NCBI GenBank assembly: GCA_024690445.1
Contig: JAILPD010000039.1
Location: forward strand, 1 to 7,190
DNA length: 7,190 bases
Source of the DNA: Acholeplasmatales bacterium
GTDB lineage: Bacteria > Bacillota_I > Bacilli_A > Acholeplasmatales > Anaeroplasmataceae
Direction of reading: 5' to 3'
Of the stretch, positions 4,311 through 7,190 are shown piece after piece. The translations under genes and the position numbers were made by a program. Within the stretch, counting starts at the first letter, position 1, and every line of letters begins with the position of its first letter. The notes beneath the pieces are model-generated. The model worked only from the letters and a program-made list of their open reading frames with translations, had not been told where the DNA came from and ran no database searches.

Positions 4311-5855
4311 ATGATATATAGTGAAAGAAGATCCCTTCCAGCTTGGAAAAGAATAATTTTATATCTATTTTCATTTTTGTTTTTAATTATTCAGATTGCT
4401 GGATTTGTCGCATTAATATATTTTTCATATGCCTCAACTAGTGGTGTAAGCTTAATTTATTTAGGTATTGAATTAATTGGTTTAATACTTTGTATTACAA
4501 TAGTTAAAAGAAATATAAATGCTAATTATAAATTAACTTGGTGTATTTTAATATTACTATTTCCAATCTTTTTTGGAGTTTTATATTTATTAAATTTAAC
4601 ATCAAGACATATTTCTAAAAAGAAAAGATCTATTATTCATAACGCAGTTAAAAATTTTGAACTTGATAATGTAAAAGAAAGCTTAAAGGATACAGAAAAA
4701 GAATTCTATAATATGGCATCAGTTGTAGAAAGAGTTACTTTAGCTCCTGTATCAAATACTACTAAATTTACATTTTATAACAACATTAATGATAAAGATG
4801 ATGATATGTTTGAAAGCTTAAAATGTGCAAAGAAACGTATCTATTTAGAATATTTTATTATCTCTCCAGGTAAGCTAACAGATAAGCTTTTAGAAATTCT
4901 TACTGAAAGAGGAGAAGCTGGTGTTGAAATAAAGATATTATATGATGATATTGGCTGTCGTGGTCATAATAATGGAAAGATAATAAAGAAGCTTTCAAAG
5001 ATTAAAAATTGTGAAGTATGTGCCTATGAGGCACTTGGTTCTAATTTCAATTTCTTAGTAAATTATAGAAATCATAGAAAGCTTGCCATAATTGATAGTG
5101 TTATAGCTTATTGTGGTGGAGATAATTTAGCTGATGAATATGTGAACTTAAAAAATAGATTTGGTTATTGGCGTGATAATTGTGCTAAATATGAAGGTGA
5201 AGCAGCTTACGCATTTACAATTCAATTTGTTGAAATGTGGTATGCTTCAACGAAAACTGTCTTAGATTTTCAGGTTGATGTCAATGAAATAAAAAAGTAT
5301 GAAAATGTTGGATATGTTATGCCATTTACTGATGGTCCACAATATATTGGTAATGCAACATATGATTTATTTACATCACTAATTAGTCATGCTAAAAGTA
5401 GCATATATATTTCAACTCCATATTTTATTATTGATGATGCATTACTAAATTTAATTTCATTAAAATGTAGACAAGGAATTGATGTAAAAATATTGATGCC
5501 TCATATTCCAGATAAGAGAAGTCCATTTTATATGGGTAGAGAAAAATATGGCCCTATACTTGCCAATGGTGGCAAGATATATGAATTTGAAAAAGGCTTT
5601 AATCATGCAAAGAATATTATAGTTGATAATAAATATGTATTTATTGGTACAGCTAATATGGATTATAGAAGCTTATTTTTACACTTTGAATGTGGTGCAT
5701 TAATAATGAATGATTCAGAAATAAAAAAGATGAGTGATGATTTTATAAATGCTACTAATGAATCAATAGAATTAAGCTATGTGGAATGGTTAAAAAGACC
5801 ATTACATCAAAAGATCATTGCGTTCATATTAAACATTTTAGGACCAATGTTTTAG
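4311..5855 (+). CDS. cls: Cardiolipin synthase (phospholipase D superfamily, membrane-bound)
   Basis: A 514-residue membrane enzyme that condenses two phosphatidylglycerol molecules to cardiolipin and glycerol. Three hydrophobic segments lie near 15-39, 46-65 and 75-95. The third (KLTWCILILLFPIFFGVLYLL) resembles the PLD N-terminal membrane domain common in Firmicute Cls. After a basic cytoplasmic linker come two PLD domains. Each has an intact HxKx4D motif: H255-K257-D262, followed by a GGDN stretch, and H432-K434-D439, followed by IGTANMDYRS. These His residues form the phosphatidyl-enzyme intermediate. The length is near the usual 480-510. ATG 4311 has AGAGAGG 10 bases upstream. An earlier ATG at 4304 is in another frame and stops after five codons. 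The gene stands alone between terminators. A general PLD-type phosphatidyltransferase is the alternative reading, but the membrane domain plus two HKD motifs favours Cls. Confidence 0.94.
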   Translation: MIYSERRSLPAWKRIILYLFSFLFLIIQIAGFVALIYFSYASTSGVSLIYLGIELIGLILCITIVKRNINANYKLTWCILILLFPIFFGVLYLLNLTSRHISKKKRSIIHNAVKNFELDNVKESLKDTEKEFYNMASVVERVTLAPVSNTTKFTFYNNINDKDDDMFESLKCAKKRIYLEYFIISPGKLTDKLLEILTERGEAGVEIKILYDDIGCRGHNNGKIIKKLSKIKNCEVCAYEALGSNFNFLVNYRNHRKLAIIDSVIAYCGGDNLADEYVNLKNRFGYWRDNCAKYEGEAAYAFTIQFVEMWYASTKTVLDFQVDVNEIKKYENVGYVMPFTDGPQYIGNATYDLFTSLISHAKSSIYISTPYFIIDDALLNLISLKCRQGIDVKILMPHIPDKRSPFYMGREKYGPILANGGKIYEFEKGFNHAKNIIVDNKYVFIGTANMDYRSLFLHFECGALIMNDSEIKKMSDDFINATNESIELSYVEWLKRPLHQKIIAFILNILGPMF

Positions 5856-5858
5856 AAT

Positions 5859-5880
5859 AGTCCACGAAAGTGGACTTTTT
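5859..5880 (+). terminator. Intrinsic terminator after cls
   Basis: AGTCCAC (5859-5865) and GTGGACT (5870-5876) form a 7-base perfect stem closed by a GAAA (GNRA) tetraloop. TTTT directly after the stem adds to the T that ends it. Confidence 0.88.
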
Positions 5881-5883
5881 GTA

Positions 5884-5912
5884 TTGAATGAACTTTTAAA
5901 TTAAATTATAAT
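5884..5912 (+). promoter_or_regulatory. SigA-type promoter of the HD-GYP gene
   Basis: TTGAAT (5884-5889), a 17-base spacer, and a perfect TATAAT (5907-5912). Transcription should start near 5919, giving a leader of about 25 bases. A 20-base palindrome (5899-5918) covers the -10 box. Confidence 0.85.
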
Positions 5913-5918
5913 TTAATT
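5899..5918. repeat. 20-base perfect AT-only palindrome over the HD-GYP promoter
   Basis: The half-site AATTAAATTA (5899-5908) is followed by its exact reverse complement (5909-5918). It contains no G or C. It spans the -10 box up to the predicted start of transcription, the position expected for a repressor site, though A/T-only palindromes arise easily by chance here. Confidence 0.45.
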
Positions 5919-5929
5919 AGCGTTTGATT

Positions 5930-5935
5930 AGGAGG
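5930..5935 (+). promoter_or_regulatory. Ribosome binding site of the HD-GYP gene
   Basis: A perfect AGGAGG lies 8 bases before ATG 5944, supporting that start. Confidence 0.85.
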
Positions 5936-5943
5936 ATAGTATC

Positions 5944-7190
5944 ATGAGTAGCGGAATTAATAGCGTTGGTGCATATTATTTTGATGATAATTCAGTTCTA
6001 AAATATCTTAGAAAGGTATTAGCTGAAATTAATCCTGGTTATGTAGATTGTGGTATTAGATCTGCCTTCCTATTAAAACGATATATTGAAAGATATAAAG
6101 TATACGAAGATAATCCTCAAAAGGGCTCTAAGCTAGCTCTTTTATGTATGCTTAAGGATATTGGTACTTATTATAAAAGTGGTGAAATTCCAAGAAGTAA
6201 TCACGCTTTAGCAGCAGCATCTTCATATGCATTTATGCATAACTGTTCTCCATTTGGTGAGGATGCAAAGCCACTATTATTCTATCAAAGCAAGTATTTA
6301 GAGGATACATATGATCCAGATCAACAAGCCGGATTATTAATGACATTAGTTAATCAAATTGTTGAATATAATTATCAAGAATATACTGTTCCTGAAATGG
6401 TTGAGCTAATTAAAAATGATAAGCGCAACGTTTTTAATCCTGACCAAGTGACAAAAATGTTTAAGCTTTTAAAGGAACAACCAGATATTTATGAAAAATT
6501 AAATGATAAGAATTCTATTTTCATTTATGAAACATCAAAATATATTTCATCTGCTAATTATTCAATAGAAGAATTAATGGGATTTATTGATATGGCAACA
6601 TACGCATTTGAATTTCATAATAATGAAACATTAGCTCATACTGTTACAGTAGCCGCTATTTCTGAAGAATTAGCAAGATTATCTAAGCTTCCTGATTCAA
6701 TGATTGCAGAAATAAGATTAGCATCACTAATTCATGATATTGGAAAAATTAGAGTTCCACTTGATATTTTATGTTATCCTGGTAGATTAAACCAAGAAAT
6801 GTATGAAGAAATGAAGAAACACGTAATTTATACAAGAGAAATAGTTACTGGATGCTTCTCGTATAAGATTGTTGATATTGCATCTCACCATCATGAAAAG
6901 CTAGATGGTACTGGATATCCTGATGGATTAAGAGAAAGAGATTTATCCGTTGGCGATAAGATTATCGCTATTGCAGATATTACTAGTGCCCTATATTGTA
7001 AGAGAAGCTATAAGGATTCTTTTTCTGATGAGACAATAATTGAATTATTAAAGAAGGATGTTGCTTTAGGTAAATTAGATAAGAGAATATTTAACCATTT
7101 AGTAAATAACTGGGAAAATATCATGGCTATTACTAAGGGTGTTGAAAGCAACGTTATTGAGCAATATAATGCGATGAGACAGGAATTCGC
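5944..7190 (+). CDS. HD-GYP domain protein, predicted cyclic-di-GMP phosphodiesterase (3' end missing)
   Basis: Partial gene: 415 codons are visible and the frame is still open at the right edge. The C-terminal half (about 220-390) is an HD-GYP domain, a family that hydrolyses cyclic di-GMP or related dinucleotides. Its metal and signature residues are in place: H232 (HTVTVA), H264-D265 (HDIGK), H293, HHHE at 315-318, DGTGYP at 321-326, and D345 in IAD. The family's following D-A-L is S-A-L here (S348). The N-terminal half (about 30-165) looks like a second, decayed HD domain: a helix pattern leads to LLCMLKDIGTYY, where the HD pair has become K71-D72, and the later metal His residues are not evident. 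That half is probably a regulatory or dimerisation module. No signal peptide or membrane segment is seen, so it should be cytoplasmic. The gene has its own promoter and a perfect ribosome binding site. Substrate preference cannot be read from sequence alone. Confidence 0.92.
   Translation, partial: MSSGINSVGAYYFDDNSVLKYLRKVLAEINPGYVDCGIRSAFLLKRYIERYKVYEDNPQKGSKLALLCMLKDIGTYYKSGEIPRSNHALAAASSYAFMHNCSPFGEDAKPLLFYQSKYLEDTYDPDQQAGLLMTLVNQIVEYNYQEYTVPEMVELIKNDKRNVFNPDQVTKMFKLLKEQPDIYEKLNDKNSIFIYETSKYISSANYSIEELMGFIDMATYAFEFHNNETLAHTVTVAAISEELARLSKLPDSMIAEIRLASLIHDIGKIRVPLDILCYPGRLNQEMYEEMKKHVIYTREIVTGCFSYKIVDIASHHHEKLDGTGYPDGLRERDLSVGDKIIAIADITSALYCKRSYKDSFSDETIIELLKKDVALGKLDKRIFNHLVNNWENIMAITKGVESNVIEQYNAMRQEF

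Noticed and set aside
4304..4321. Five-codon open frame (M-D-N-D-I) overlapping the cls start
   Set aside because: It is too short to judge and lies only 3 bases from the AGAGAGG site. A leader peptide is conceivable, but no attenuator structure accompanies it and the ribosome binding site spacing favours ATG 4311.

Overview
The window is AT-rich, uses strong AGGAGG-type ribosome binding sites, and contains canonical SigA-type promoters, U-tailed hairpin terminators and a T-box leader. Together these point to a low-GC Firmicute or a related lineage, plausibly an uncultured gut Bacilli/Erysipelotrichia-type bacterium. That placement is inferred from style and gene families, not from a taxonomic marker. 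All tryptophans seen are TGG and all visible stops are TAA or TAG, so nothing indicates a recoded TGA.

Layout. (1) 3-1051, plus strand: the C-terminal part of an LRAT-like (NlpC/P60-superfamily) papain-fold protein. Its stop overlaps by one base the start of a small protein with a zinc ribbon, a helix-turn-helix-like segment and what looks like the front half of a DDE transposase core. (2) 1114-1675: a self-contained Lrp/AsnC-family regulator with its own extended -10 promoter and terminator. (3) 1674-2066, minus strand: a HIT-family nucleotide hydrolase converging on that terminator. (4) 2117-4264: a divergent promoter region, an asparagine-type T-box leader (specifier AAC) with terminator, a short flavodoxin-like protein, and asparaginyl-tRNA synthetase (asnS), ending in a terminator. 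(5) 4311-5880: a cardiolipin synthase with three membrane segments and two HKD motifs, plus a terminator. (6) 5884 to the window end: a promoter and a long partial gene for an HD-GYP protein, a predicted cyclic-di-GMP phosphodiesterase, with a degenerate HD-like N-terminal half.

How it works together. Most of the window is housekeeping: tRNA charging under amino-acid-responsive attenuation, membrane lipid synthesis, nucleotide hydrolysis, transcriptional regulation and second-messenger turnover. Each is a separate transcription unit bounded by terminators. The less ordinary parts are the LRAT/transposase-like pair, which looks translationally coupled; the flavodoxin-like gene placed first in the Asn T-box operon; and three promoters that each overlap a perfect AT-rich palindrome. 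I found no RNA genes other than the T-box leader, no CRISPR array, no intact insertion sequence and no phage genes.
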